This document shows positions 19,444 to 29,176 of a stretch of 64,000 nt of DNA, in pieces. The number at the start of each line of letters is the position of its first letter. Within the stretch, counting starts at the first letter, position 1. The position numbers and the translations under genes are program-made. Below the pieces are notes generated by a model. The model saw only the letters and a program-made list of their open reading frames with translations. It made no database searches and was not told where the DNA came from. This stretch comes from Branchiostoma belcheri (taxonomy: Eukaryota > Chordata > Leptocardii > Amphioxiformes > Branchiostomatidae): positions 83,914 through 147,913 of the forward strand of contig NW_017803901.1 in the NCBI RefSeq assembly GCF_001625305.1, in the 5' to 3' direction.

Positions 19444-20154
19444 ACGATCAGCGGGATTCGATGAAGAAAAATGAATATTGTAAACTATTACTTGTCAATA
19501 CACCATGTTGGTTAAAACCCAAATTTAACCTAATGCTATCTACGTGTAAGTAGTGAGTCTGACTGGGGGTTCAATGTCATTTTATTAGTATATCAACTAT
19601 ACAACAATAAAAGACCGTCTAATTTTCTCCACAGGAGAAATAACTGTGTACATATATATGTATATGTATAATATATATACAATCGTTAGTTAAAGCGCTG
19701 ACGTATTCATTACAGGATGTGGGTGGGCGGGTTTTAGCGGCCGCACCCGAGAAACGCAGGGTCTGAGTGACCACACTGGCCACGCTGGCCAGCATCTGTT
19801 ATAGATTACACAGAGTAGTGTCGCTTGTCCCCCCTCGTATGGGGGGACCGTTCGTTAGCTATATAGCCATGCTAAACAACAAATAAAGTAATTCTTTATT
19901 TTAGTCTTTAACCTAATGCTATCTACGTGTAAGTAGTGAGTCTGACTGGGGGTTCAATGTCATTTTATTAGTATATCAACTATACAACAATAAAAGACCG
20001 TCTAATTTTCTCCAATCCCCCCAGTCAGAAGAACAAGTTAGAAGTGGTAGAATATGCAATTAGAGTATTAAACAATGTAATAAGAGTGAAGTAACCGCTA
20101 AGCTACTCTAGCATAGAACGCTACGCTGAACTATTTGTTTACACAACAGTTTGT

Positions 20155-21135
20155 TTACACCAAGGCGTTAGCCATTGTCTTTACTGTCCACAACCGTCCT
20201 TTCAATGTGACTGCCGTGTAGCGCTGGTACGCATTTGATCGCCAGTCCCCCTGTAGTTTGATCAGTTCTGGGGGTATTCCGCACTCGGAGGCCCATGTTG
20301 CTCCTCCGCGACGGAAACTGTGGCCGCTGTATTCAGAGTCCCGATAGCCACACTGTTTCAGTAGGTGACGCAATGTCCGGACGAAAGGCTGGTGTGTAAG
20401 TGCCGTGTACCGTCCCTGCCCCGTTTCCTGGGGGAGAACAAACGCGGGACCGTCCGCGGCTGCTGTTTTGGTCCGGGAGAATGCGTTTTCCACCGCTGTG
20501 GTGGGGCACAGTGGCGACCCGGGGATTCGCGGAATGGGGATTTGCAGCACACGCTCTTTGAACTGAATTGTCTTGCTCCACCTCACTGTAATGATCGCGC
20601 CCCACTCAAAGACGCGAAAGTCTCTCCTGCATAGTTGTTTGCTCGGGTCGAATGTTTTTGTCGTCTTCGGCAGGAGGTTAGATTTTCGGAAAAACGAGAA
20701 GGCCACCGTACAGGCCGCCCAGAACACCACGTCTTGAGTCCGGGCTAGGTCCAAGCGCTCGTGGATGGCACGCAAGACATCGGGGGTTATAGGAAGTTTT
20801 TGTTTGGGACTCTCACCCTTGATCCGACGGATACCGCGTAGGGTGGTTTGTAGGAGCCAGTTATCCTGCAAGGGGTTGCCGTATCCCGCTTCCTGGTGGA
20901 GGATGCGTATAATGTTGAGGTAGTTCACCACGCTAGTGTATTTCAGTGTCCGTGCCAGGAACACCGCGTATCTGCTTATCGTTTTTGGGGTTGCCGGAAC
21001 AGGTGTGTATTGGTGGAAGAGACAGAACCGGAGATACGCTCGCCGCTGGGACCGGTATGTCGCTTTGGTCGACTCAGCATACGTGCCCGCCCGGTAGTAT
21101 CGGATGTCCGCATCGAGCGAGGCTTCACTTTCCAA
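20155..21135 (-). CDS. Tyrosine recombinase of the Ngaro-like element
   Basis: The 326-codon intact frame starts at ATG 21135. An N-terminal SAM-like helical part (about 15-110) is followed by a catalytic domain. I see the first catalytic Arg in 'FSFFRKSNLLP' (R150), the H-x-x-R box in 'YSGHSFRRGGATWAS' (H272, R275), a Trp in 'LQGDWRSNAYQRYT' (W298) and the nucleophile Tyr at Y303 or Y306. This matches DIRS-type recombinases, which rejoin circular cDNA into the host genome. All tetrad residues are present, so this copy could be active as a protein even though the element is truncated upstream. Confidence 0.88.
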   Translation of the reverse strand: MESEASLDADIRYYRAGTYAESTKATYRSQRRAYLRFCLFHQYTPVPATPKTISRYAVFLARTLKYTSVVNYLNIIRILHQEAGYGNPLQDNWLLQTTLRGIRRIKGESPKQKLPITPDVLRAIHERLDLARTQDVVFWAACTVAFSFFRKSNLLPKTTKTFDPSKQLCRRDFRVFEWGAIITVRWSKTIQFKERVLQIPIPRIPGSPLCPTTAVENAFSRTKTAAADGPAFVLPQETGQGRYTALTHQPFVRTLRHLLKQCGYRDSEYSGHSFRRGGATWASECGIPPELIKLQGDWRSNAYQRYTAVTLKGRLWTVKTMANALV

Positions 21136-21179
21136 GATGTGGTCTGCAGTGGGGAAGATAAACAGCAGTTAGGGACGAG

Positions 21180-21576
21180 TCACTGCACATGTGTCTTGGT
21201 CTGTACTGGGAGCCAGGAAGTCGCCTGGGTAGGCAAAACAGCCAATGTGCTTTTTGACACATGTGGCCGGTGGCAGTCAACCGAAACTCCTGTATTCTCA
21301 AGTGTCCACTGCAGTACTCTGGTCTTGGCGAGCTCGGCCTGTGCGGGGTCATCAAGCCGTGACAGGGCGTCCGCCAGAGTGTTGTCCTTGCCTTTCACGT
21401 GGCGGGCTTGTAAGGAGAAGTTGTGCTCGGCAGACAGCCAGAATAGCTCTCTAATGCACCGCATAAAGCGGGTTGACGGCCGATGTGCCTTTGTTTATCG
21501 CACAGACTGAACTGTCACTGTCCGCGAGCACTAAGAGCCGTTTGCCTGACCATAGAGAGCCCCATCGTCTCGCCGC
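21180..21576 (-). pseudogene. RNase H end of the Ngaro-like pol, frameshifted
   Basis: The frame reads 'WGSLWSGKRLLVLADSDSSV', then 'INKGTSAVNPLYA'. After a one-base shift near 21465 it reads 'RELFWLSAEHNFSLQARHVK' and 'GKDNTLADALSRLDD'. These are the RNase H blocks that follow RT in DIRS/Ty3-like pol proteins (LxxxSDSxxxV, ReLf...aHvpGxxNxxADaLSR). The RT itself lies beyond the N at 21577 and is missing. Confidence 0.7.
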
Positions 21577-21577
21577 N

Positions 21578-22425
21578 ACTCCATGAGCCCGGTCGCTGGA
21601 CAGTCCAACTCAGGAGACAACCTGGCGGGAGACAACACCTGCGGGCCCAGCCAACTTCATGAGCCCGGTCGCCGGACAGTCCAACTCAGGAGACAACTGG
21701 CGGGGAGACAACACCTGGCGGGGCCCAGCCAACTCCATGAGCCCGGTCGCCGGACAGTCCAACTCAGGAGACAACTGGCGGGGAGACAACACCTGGCGGG
21801 GCCCAGCCAACTCCATGAGCCCGGTCGCCGGACAGTCCAACTCAGGAGACAACTGGCGGGGAGACAACACCTGGTCTGGAGCATCCCCGGGTGCCGGTCC
21901 TTCGAATGGAGAGAGGACAGGTGAGATGATTTGTGCATTTTTCCCCTAAAGCCATTTCTTACAGACTGTGACATGTACAAGATGCATGATCATGTTCAGT
22001 AAATCTGACATTAAAGAGTCCCCTATTTTGTTGTAAATAATAGATCAAACGCATCCTTCCATCTTCCTATTCTTTGTCATCTAGCTAAGTCATGATGTCG
22101 TAAAACATTATTATATTCTGTTAGAATAGTCCGCTTTCCAGATAAAACTCACGTAGAATCTCGCGCTGGCGAAGTCTCGCGTGCGCGCACGAAAACGAGG
22201 CAATAGTTGAGTCCCGGCGATGGCGTCTGCTGCAATGGGTGACTAAATTCACAGTATGTGTTTCGTGGTCTGATCAGACATCCTATTTCTAATGTTTATT
22301 ACAATATTAAGTTTAGGTCCTTGCAGTTCGTGTTAGGGCCGAGCATCGGCAGGTCTATGTCTCACCTGACGCAATGACGAGGGCGCAGGGGGGAAAGTCC
22401 ACCACCGCCAGGGTGAGAATAATGG
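21578..22425 (+). pseudogene. BEN-domain gene fragment, copy 2, with four 78-bp repeats
   Basis: Four copies of the 78-bp unit (starts near 21583, 21659, 21737, 21815) encode the 26-residue repeat ending ...WRGPANS. The exon ends at 21920 with the same donor as copy 1. The BEN exon starts at 22327 after the acceptor TTGCAG. A deletion of about 15 bp near 22427 ('RIMAR*') breaks the BEN frame where copy 1 continues. About 110 bp at 22131-22243 are absent from copy 1. The first repeat also has a one-base length change. The copy is probably non-functional. Confidence 0.6.
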
Positions 22426-22535
22426 CGAGATGAGCTGCTGACACGGACAGCAGGGGGAGACGCCAAGGGACCAAAACTGGACACGAATACAATACAGGCC
22501 ATAATTGGTGAGACTTAGCATTTTTTTCTGTAACT

Positions 22536-23085
22536 ATGGCCCTCCTTGCCATGCTAACTCAGTCAGGAGACCTTCACCCCAACCCAGGTCCCTACCAAAT
22601 TCCCATGTCTTTTATGTGGCAAAGCTACCGAATGGAACCAAAGAGCTATTGCATGTGATGAATGACAAGGTTGGTATCATGTTGACTGCATGTCCATGTC
22701 TACCGCAAACTACAATGCTCTGGAGGAACATAACAGTCTAGAATGGATATGTTGTCAGTGTGGTATGCCAAATTTCAGCTGGACGCGGACCAAACTGACG
22801 ACTGGACCCTGCCAAAGGGCCTCGCTGCCCTGACTGACGGCGGCGCAACAGGCGGTGCCACACAGCACGATGGCGACGAGGCTCCAGATGCGTCAGCTGA
22901 AGAAGACGCTGACGTGGCCATGATAATATTGATAATAAGTTCGTTAAAGTTATAACACCTTTAATTGCCGATAAGAAATCATATGTGTTTAATCTTCCTC
23001 TGTGTCATGGAATTTTCCCTGACATATGGAAATTTGCAAATGTTATTCCTATTTTTAAAAAGGGGGATCTTTTGTCTCCTGTCCA
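22536..23085 (+). mobile_element. CR1/L2-like LINE fragments: 2A-like motif, PHD finger, RT block
   Basis: ATG 22536 reads 'MALLAMLTQSGDLHPNPGPY', an N-terminal 2A-like NPGP motif. One frame over, 'PCLLCGKATEWNQRAIACDE*QGWYHVDC' (here in parts: PCLLCGKATEW, ACDE*QGWYHVDC) and 'LEWICCQCGMPNFS' make a C4HC3 PHD finger whose fourth Cys is a TGA. After a deletion, 'HDNIDNKFVKVITPLIADKK' and 'FPDIWKFANVIPIFKKGDL' are RT block 1 of the same LINE family as at 16.9 kb. Such GDxHPNPGP-PHD leaders are typical of invertebrate CR1-like ORFs as I recall them. The copy is dead. Confidence 0.65.
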
Positions 23086-24176
23086 ATGGCCCCCGTTGCC
23101 GCCATAATGACACGTTGTTATATACCGCTGTTTTCCTACAGGCCCACAGATCTCATCGAGGGAATCTGTCCCATCGCGGACGGCCCTGGCGTTTCTCACA
23201 GGGGTTGACAGCTTCTAACAAGACATAAAACAGGTAAGCAACATATCATACCATTCAATTGTAACACGATGTAAACCACATGTTAGCCTTTGTCCTGTTG
23301 GTGTATTTTACCGAGTTTGGCACAATTAGAAATACTCCCTACCTCTACAAACACGGGCCAATACACAAGCACTATAATACATACATGTAGCCAACAAGGC
23401 AGGGTCCATATGTGATCATTCGTATACAAAACCATAAACAATGATTTAAGGTTTTGAGGAAACGCCATATAGATGATGAACCACCGCTTGAGCACTACGT
23501 ATACTGACCGTATGGCTTGCGACTACGTGATGATTCATAGCAGGTATTAGGAAATCAGCAGAAACAAATTACAGGTTAGTCCGGTAAACTTTATTAACCT
23601 CACATATGCTATAATGGTTAACTGTACAACTCGCGACCAAGAAACAATCGACTTCTTTAATCCAAACAGGTGGTTGGCCTACTACGTCAAACAGTAAAAA
23701 CCAAAAAAAATCAAAATACACTGTACCAGCTAAATAAGGTATGACAACACCACAACGAACGACAGATACACAAACACCTGAAGACATTGAAAACTTGAAT
23801 CCAACCAGAACAGAAAACAGCACTACACAAGGCGTTACAGATCTAGAATGCATCCTCGTATTAATGCGTTATGAGTCAGCAACTTTATACAACAAACATA
23901 AATTGATAGATATTACCGGATTAATGACAAAGAATTCATGCAACTCTCATGTGTCCCAAAGGACATAGCATGTCAAAAAGGAAGCAAGATCATCACCCAA
24001 AGGAGCAAGGCCAAACATCACACATCAGACACGTCAACCGAAAACACATACAAATCCACACCAAAACACCCTAAATTAACACAACCAGAAAAAAACACAG
24101 GTACAACTGCAAACAACACGACAAATGATGACATAGATCAAAGCTCAAATGAACATACAACATTCCTTGGCACAGG
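23086..24176. other. Non-coding or low-complexity stretch with a Thr/Asn-rich frame
   Basis: A frame from ATG 23741 ('MTTPQRTTDTQTPEDIENLN') runs to 23968, and an overlapping frame continues Thr/Lys-rich to 24180. Composition on the plus strand is A/C-rich. No family is recognised. These may be the 5' exons of the DUF6589-like gene that follows. Confidence 0.35.
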
Positions 24177-25029
24177 CCGGACTCAGTACAGCACAGGCTG
24201 CCTATCTCCTTGCCAATCTCGCAGCAGATTGGTCAGGGGCAGTGGCTGTACTTGCCACCAACAACAGAACTGTCAACCTCCAGGACAGGGAGGGCCACGG
24301 CAAGGCAGTCGACATGCTCGTGGAGCATTACAACAAGTACGCAATCTGAGATATTTCTATTCTTACAAAATCTCACCTCAATAAACAGTATTGAAATAAA
24401 AGATACCTATTTACAACATGACATGTTCAGAATGATGATGTGCTTTGTCTGTGATTGTACTAATTTGAACAACATAAAATATGTACAAGCATGTCTGCAA
24501 AATTACAATAAATGTTACATGATATAGCACAATTTTGATGGCACATTACTTGAAAGTACGATACACAATTATTATACCACATGACTGTAATACAGAACTA
24601 TTGAAAAAATGGCTGATATACTCTTTAATCCAATACAGGATACTCAAGAATGTCCTAAAAAGGTCAGGTGGCCATCTCACCTACAAGCACGCAAAAGAAG
24701 TGTCACTAGCCGTTCCGCTGTTGGACGAGGCTCGTCGGTTCTGCAGCAAGCTGTTCGGGACACAACAGACAGTGGGACACACGTCACCGGATATCACCAC
24801 CATGATAGGACGGCTGTTAGATGGTAAAGTTTACTGTGTTAGCCCAGGACGGCGTCTTGAATCGGGACTAACGTTTGAGGATACTGTGTCAAAGGGGTTC
24901 GGTAAAGTAACTGAGGGCAAGTGGTTAGAGCAGTTTCTACAGAAGGGCAACATCGCTGAAACAGACACAGAGCCTGAAGACACAGACGACGATGATGTTG
25001 CTGAAACTGATGCTCTGATAGTTGAATGA
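24177..25029 (+). CDS. DUF6589-like protein, two C-terminal exons
   Basis: Exon A (24177-24336) follows the acceptor TTGGCACAG. It reads 'AGLSTAQAAYLLANLAADWS' and ends 'DREGHGKAVDMLVEHYN' with two bases of a Lys codon. After the intron, exon B (24639-25029, acceptor TCCAATACAG) supplies the third base and continues 'ILKNVLKRSGGHLTYKHAKE', '...PLLDEARRFCSKLFG', '...CVSPGRRLESG', then an acidic tail to the stop. The pattern (EHxN, then KxxLxxxGgxxTxxhaxxvs..., then a PGR motif) is that of the DUF6589 family found in many invertebrate TE-rich genomes. Its biochemical role is unknown. Phase continuity is good evidence for the splice. A second, diverged member lies at 39.55 kb. Confidence 0.55.
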
Positions 25030-25412
25030 AGTGCTAAAGGGCAACATTTTATCAATGATTGTTATTGGTGATATCCCGCAGAACAGATGCTGATCTCGTA
25101 TTACGTTTTTCTGGGATAAGACTGACAATTGTTGTAAGGATGATTTGTAGATGGTTCTGTGAAAAATGTGTTAACCATATTACTGATCTAAGTTTCGACT
25201 GACGACAGATCTTCGGTGGCCGGTTGGATACTGTCGGCCGGCTGGATACTGTCCGCTATACTATGAGAGACAAACGTGGTGTGTGGAGAGGCGAGTGCCG
25301 CTCATGTAACGAATGCGTTTGACGCAGTGGTGGGAAGGACAGCATGCGCTAGCTATCGGAACCAATCATGCCGGCTCTTACATCGGCTGTTCAGTGACAA
25401 ATAAAAACAAAC
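25030..25412. other. Non-coding stretch
   Basis: Short GGCCGG-rich direct repeats near 25215-25250 (GGCCGGTTGGATACTGTC and GGCCGGCTGGATACTGTC). Otherwise nothing. Confidence 0.4.
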
Positions 25413-25719
25413 ATGGCGTCGTCTTGGGAAGAGAATTTTTGCGAGTTCTTTGTATTGAAGAGCCTGCATGACCATCAAAAGTCCACTCTGGAGTTTTTGA
25501 TGAGTGGAAAGGACGTGTTCCTAAGTGTGCGAACGGGCGGGGGGAAAAGCCTATGTTTCATGGGCTTTCCAGTCGCAGCAAGACTCGCAAGAACCAGGAA
25601 AGAGTCGCGCGCTAGCAGCTGTGCAACTGCAAAAGCAGAGGCGATCCACTTCCCCCTACGAAGAGAAAGTGGCGGAACCTAGAGCGGCGTATCCGCAGGC
25701 TAAAGAGAGAGTACAATAG
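25413..25719 (+). pseudogene. RecQ-like helicase N-terminal exon, frameshifted
   Basis: The ATG at 25413 (context AACATGGCG) starts 'MASSWEENFCEFFVLKSLHD'. It continues 'HQKSTLEFLMSGKDVFLSVR' and 'TGGGKSLCFMGFP', the Q-motif region and Walker A of RecQ-type DNA helicases. After the Walker A the frame degrades, and a neighbouring frame runs to 25719. No motif Ia-VI follows. Either a first exon precedes a donor that I cannot fix, or this is a truncated copy. RecQ-like fragments of this kind are common repeats in invertebrate genomes. Confidence 0.5.
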
Positions 25720-25789
25720 ATAGGTGAAAGATCCCTGAGGCGGTATTGGAACGCCGTACTCTACTGTATAAAACCGTATGTGTAATATG

Positions 25790-26105
25790 TTAAGGGACCT
25801 TGTTCGAGACCCACCATAGTGTTGATTTCAAACTTATGTTTTACCTTACATAATTTGTTGTTTTGTACAAGAGATCCTTCGGGAGTGTTAAGGTAAACCC
25901 GCCAAAGTGTTGATTTCAAACTTATGTTTTATCTCACATAATATGTTGTTTTGTACAAGAGATCCTTCGGGAGTGTTAAGGTAAACCCGCCAAAGTGTTG
26001 ATTTCAAACTTGTTTTATCTCATATACTTTGATTTGTGCATTGTCAAGAGATACCTCGGGAGTGTTAAGGTTCACCCGCCATAGTGTTGATTTCAAACTT
26101 TCTTT
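25790..26105. repeat. 88-bp tandem repeat, about 3.5 copies
   Basis: GTGTTGATTTCAAACTT begins at 25819, 25907, 25995 and 26084 (period 88-89). Each unit also contains AAGAGATCCTTCGGGAGTGT. The last full unit is more diverged. Confidence 0.92.
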
Positions 26106-26649
26106 TTAAATGTTGCTGACCTTCATTCCAGGTTTGAGTGGGGTTTGTGTTAGTTTGTTTGACGTTTGGGATACATCTTTGAAAATATATTTTTGTATGG
26201 ATCGAGGGTGTTTTTGGAGGATATGACACAAACGTAGAATAAAAAGCCCTACCTACCCGACCAGATCTGCGTTGTTTGTTTTTGTTTTAGACTCGGGCCG
26301 GATGTTAATGTCGCATACTTAATTTAAAAGGTCAATAAAGTTAGAGCGTAAAGTTGAAATATTCCCATAATACAAGATCCTACAAGAAAAGTATTGATTT
26401 TTTTCTTTCAGTGATATAACGTGAAAATTTCCTTGAGATCATTATACTCAGTACATTCACAATTTATCATTTGGTGTCTGAACATAGCCATAATCGTGTT
26501 GAAAAAAGGGGGCGTTGTATCGCAGTTGTTGTTCTTGTAGTGTCGAAGTTGATCAGAGGGTATCAGTTTTGTCTGCTGTAGGGTTGCTGATGTGTATATG
26601 TAGTTTTGAGAGACTTTACTTTGGTTTTGAAGTTGAAGTAGCCGTTGAA
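26106..26649. other. Non-coding stretch
   Basis: AT-rich with a candidate 5' leader for the gag-like frame; nothing else recognised. Confidence 0.4.
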
Positions 26650-26978
26650 CAATTATCGCAGAAGGTCAGGAGGTGGCGGCTGTATATGTCCCGTTTGAAA
26701 GAAAATGGCCCAAATTCTCGGGTGACCCGTCAGGTCCTGTAGTGGAAGAATGGTTAGAGGAGATGCAGAGTGCATTCGCTCTGTATAACACGCCTGAAGG
26801 ACAGAGAGCTGGTATGCTCTACAGGAATCTGGAGGGGCAAGCGAAACGCCAAATTGCTGTTTTGTCGGAAGAGGCCCGGAACGATTTTGACGAGGTAACT
26901 ATCGCGTTCAAAACCAGGTTAGACAATCACTGGGAGAGACAAAAGTATTACAGTACCTCCGGTTGGAAGGAAGGCTGA
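26650..26978 (+). mobile_element. Retrotransposon gag-like fragment
   Basis: The frame reads 'AAVYVPFERKWPKFSGDPSG', 'VVEEWLEEMQSAFALYNTPE', '...MLYRNLEGQAKRQIAVL' and 'DEVTIAFKTRLDNHW'. The capsid-like pattern (kFsG...v.eWlee....a......L.GqAkreI) is that of Ty3/BEL/PNMA-type gag. No zinc knuckle or protease follows, and the frame stops at 26978. The fragment is truncated. Confidence 0.55.
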
Positions 26979-27082
26979 TGCATCCAGTAACCATGTACTA
27001 CTCATCAGCGTGGATGACAAGGCCTACGCCCTGGGACATTGCTGCATACTGTATTTTGAATATGTAGTGGCTTTCTTTGTTG

Positions 27083-27160
27083 GTGGGACTTTACTCCCTC
27101 TCCAGCCAACTGTTCAATATAGACCTTACTTATGGTCCCAAGTATTGATGCTGGTATTAA
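27083..27160. repeat. Second copy of the dispersed repeat at 18655-18768
   Basis: Shares GTGGGACTTTACTCCCTCTCCAG and AAGTATTGATGCTGGTATTA with the first copy. Confidence 0.7.
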
Positions 27161-27364
27161 GTTCTTGTTTTTACCGACTATACACACACACACTATATTT
27201 TTTTGTTTTCTAAAGTAACATGCTGAACCGATATTTAAGTAGGGGTCAAAAACACTTAAATCGCTAAGGCTATATTGTTCATATTCCTGTGACATTTCCT
27301 TTCATACTTACAAACCAATCCAACTCAATGTCCCGCCACTGACATTGCCTTTCTTTTACATAAC

Positions 27365-27810
27365 CAGAAGCGTGCAACCGGTTCTATGAGAACCTCAAAA
27401 CGCAAAGAGAGCATGCAATGGAGGGGACAGACAAGGTGGTGGCACGTCGGAAGTTGCTGACGTCCGTGCTTCAGACTTTGGATGTTGGAAGGACAGGGTG
27501 AAAGTCAAGTGGACTGCCTGGATTATAGACGGACCCCGGGAATACACGAAGATGGGGAACCGGAAGGCGCCATCCAAAACTCAAGTCCTGGAATGGCTTA
27601 CGGAGTCATAGGACACCATAAGCGAAGACATCGTGAAGAGGTCGTTCCGGAAGGCGGGCATCTCGCTCGCTATGGACGGCATCGAAGATGAAGGCCATAT
27701 TCGAGGACGGCGAGGACAACGAAGACCTCCAGACGGACACCGAGCCAGAGGTAGACAACGAGGAGCTCTTCAGGTCCGACTCAGGGGATGAGGACTTCTA
27801 TGGGTTTTAA
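27365..27810 (+). pseudogene. pogo/Tigger-like DDE_1 transposase, C-terminal part
   Basis: The frame reads 'VKVKWTAWIIDGPREYTKMG', 'NRKAPSKTQVLEWLTES*DT' and 'ISEDIVKRSFRKAGISLAMD'. A one-base shift then leads to 'IFEDGEDNEDLQTDTEPEVD' and a stop at 27808-27810. The 'W..A(W)..is.e.i..SF.k.Gis.alDG.ed' block is the C-terminal signature of DDE_1 (pogo/Tigger/jerky) transposases. The conserved Trp is a TAG. The catalytic DDD region is missing. A dead copy. Confidence 0.6.
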
Positions 27811-27957
27811 GTCTGAATAAAGCACTACCGTACAGTTGGCATCGCGGAGATCGTCAACAAAAAGAACGCCGCGGCAGAAGGGGCCACCCAGGCTGATCAC
27901 GAACTCAACCCGCCAAAGTCTACGCCAAAAGTGTCTGTGCTTGAAAAAGACTTGACA

Positions 27958-28084
27958 AAACGTCGTCTTGGAGCTTGCACGAATTCAATGTACTTCCCTT
28001 TGGCATGACGAACGCGCCTGCCACGTTTGAGCGACTGATGGACCTGGTGCTGGTCTTCTTGCCTCAGTTCCATGCACACTCCTG
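27958..28084 (+). mobile_element. Ty3/gypsy reverse transcriptase fragment
   Basis: The frame 'WSLHEFNVLPFGMTNAPATF' then 'ERLMDLVLVFLPQFHAHS*' is the RT block PFG(L/M)xNAPatFqrlMd that precedes the YxDD motif. Only about 40 residues remain. Confidence 0.75.
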
Positions 28085-28188
28085 ATTTTGATATTGTATT
28101 AGCATGTTTGTATGCTCTCTAAGATCATAGTAAGCCCCAATGGTACAAATAGTTCAGTTGAAAAGCTTTACTTTTTCCTTTTTACAGT

Positions 28189-28566
28189 GGACGTAGCGGT
28201 CATAACAAAATTGAAGATCTACAAGTAAATGACGGTTTGTCGTTTGAAGATGCCCTGCATCACATTCGGAAAGATGTAGTATTGATAATGCACCAGTTTG
28301 CACAGAAATAATTTGTGTCAGAAGAACATGGGAATGAATATGTCGAGCACGTAAGGCTGGTACAAACCATGAAGGCCAAGAGAGCCGCTTTGGCAGTTGA
28401 TAGACGTAAAGAATGTCTTGAGAAAGAGTATGACGAGTATGACTGGGAGTCTATGTACAACGACGGATTGTTGTCAACTCTAAGCTGTGTCTCTGAGCTG
28501 AACAAATACTTGACAAAACATGGTCTGCCACAACAAGGAAAAATGTACCAACGTTCAGCTGGTTAG
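28189..28566 (+). pseudogene. TE-associated protein fragment with SAP-like motif
   Basis: After the acceptor TTTTTACAG the frame reads 'VNDGLSFEDALHHIRKDVVL' to a stop (28308-28310). In the same frame it then reads 'SEEHGNEYVEHVRLVQTMKA', '...CLEKEYDEYDWESMYNDG' and 'LSELNKYLTKHGLPQQG' (sequence VSELNKYLTKHGL). The 'YDW..ly..G.l..L.v.ELnKYL..HgL' stretch resembles the SAP-like C terminus of repetitive invertebrate proteins. One stop codon marks decay. Confidence 0.4.
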
Positions 28567-28764
28567 GGCACACGTTCTGATCTAGACAAGTGTCAGTCGA
28601 TGATATTATTATTTTTTATTATTAAAATCAGATGAAAGTGGGACTGAAGAGGTATCTTCAGAATCAGAGTGAGGAGTCAGCATCAGAAGTTCTGATAGAC
28701 GGTTCCTTGACGGATGTCTTGGCTAAAAGACTGCAGGAACTGGACTTGTAGGAAGTGAGACCTC

Positions 28765-29176
28765 GTTGCGGCTAGGTGCAGTGATCAGTGTCCGCTGGAG
28801 CAAACCAATCAAGTTCCAGGAACGGACCCTCCAAATATCCATTCTACGTGTTCCTGGCTCCCCCCGTGCCCTACAACAGCCCTGGAGAAAGCGTTCTCCA
28901 TTACATCCGCAGCGAACCCAGACGGGCCGGCCTTCGCTCTCCCTCAGGAAACGGGCTCGGATTACTAGTACTTGCCATTGACACACCTACCTTTCGTGAC
29001 TTTCAGTTGTTACACCTGAGCAGATACCCGCAGACCAAATACAGCGGACACAGCCTTCGTCACGGCGGCGCGACTTGGGCTAGTGACTGCAGCGTCCCAG
29101 CCGACCTGATCAAGCTGCAGGTAGACTGGAAATACATACCGGCGATACACAACTGTGCCTACCTCGCGATCGGATG
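28765..29176 (+). pseudogene. Tyrosine recombinase fragment, second Ngaro-like copy
   Basis: 'LGAVISVRWSKPIKFQERTL' matches 'WGAIITVRWSKTIQFKERVL' of the intact recombinase at 20.2-21.1 kb. After shifts, 'KYSGHSLRHGGATWASDCSV' and 'PADLIKLQVDWKY' match its H-x-x-R region. The nucleophile Tyr context (AYQRYT) is altered (IPAIHNCAYLAIG). It is a related but distinct and dead element on the opposite strand. Confidence 0.75.

Larger units (their letters stand above)
19524..21576 (-). mobile_element. Ngaro/PAT-like DIRS retroelement, 3' half
   Basis: On the minus strand the order is RNase H end (21576-21180), tyrosine recombinase (21135-20155), then B1 (20014-19907), A2 (19906-19632) and B2 (19631-19524). 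B1 and B2 are 108-bp near-identical direct repeats beginning TTTAACCTAATGCTATCTAC. This B1-A2-B2 arrangement after the recombinase is the split direct repeat of Ngaro/PAT elements, which integrate through a recombinase rather than an integrase. RT and A1 are absent because the sequence hits an N at 21577 and joins BEN-repeat DNA. The element edge on the 3' side is at about 19524. Confidence 0.75.

Noticed and set aside
20333-20634. Small ORFs on both strands inside the recombinase
   Set aside because: Shadows of the 326-codon recombinase frame with no domain content.
21583-21880. Regularly spaced 78-bp repeats that look like a CRISPR array
   Set aside because: Units are head to tail without unique spacers, they encode an in-frame 26-residue repeat, and the context is eukaryotic.
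23741-23968. Thr/Asn-rich ORF as a gene
   Set aside because: Biased composition, no splice or domain support; kept only as a note.
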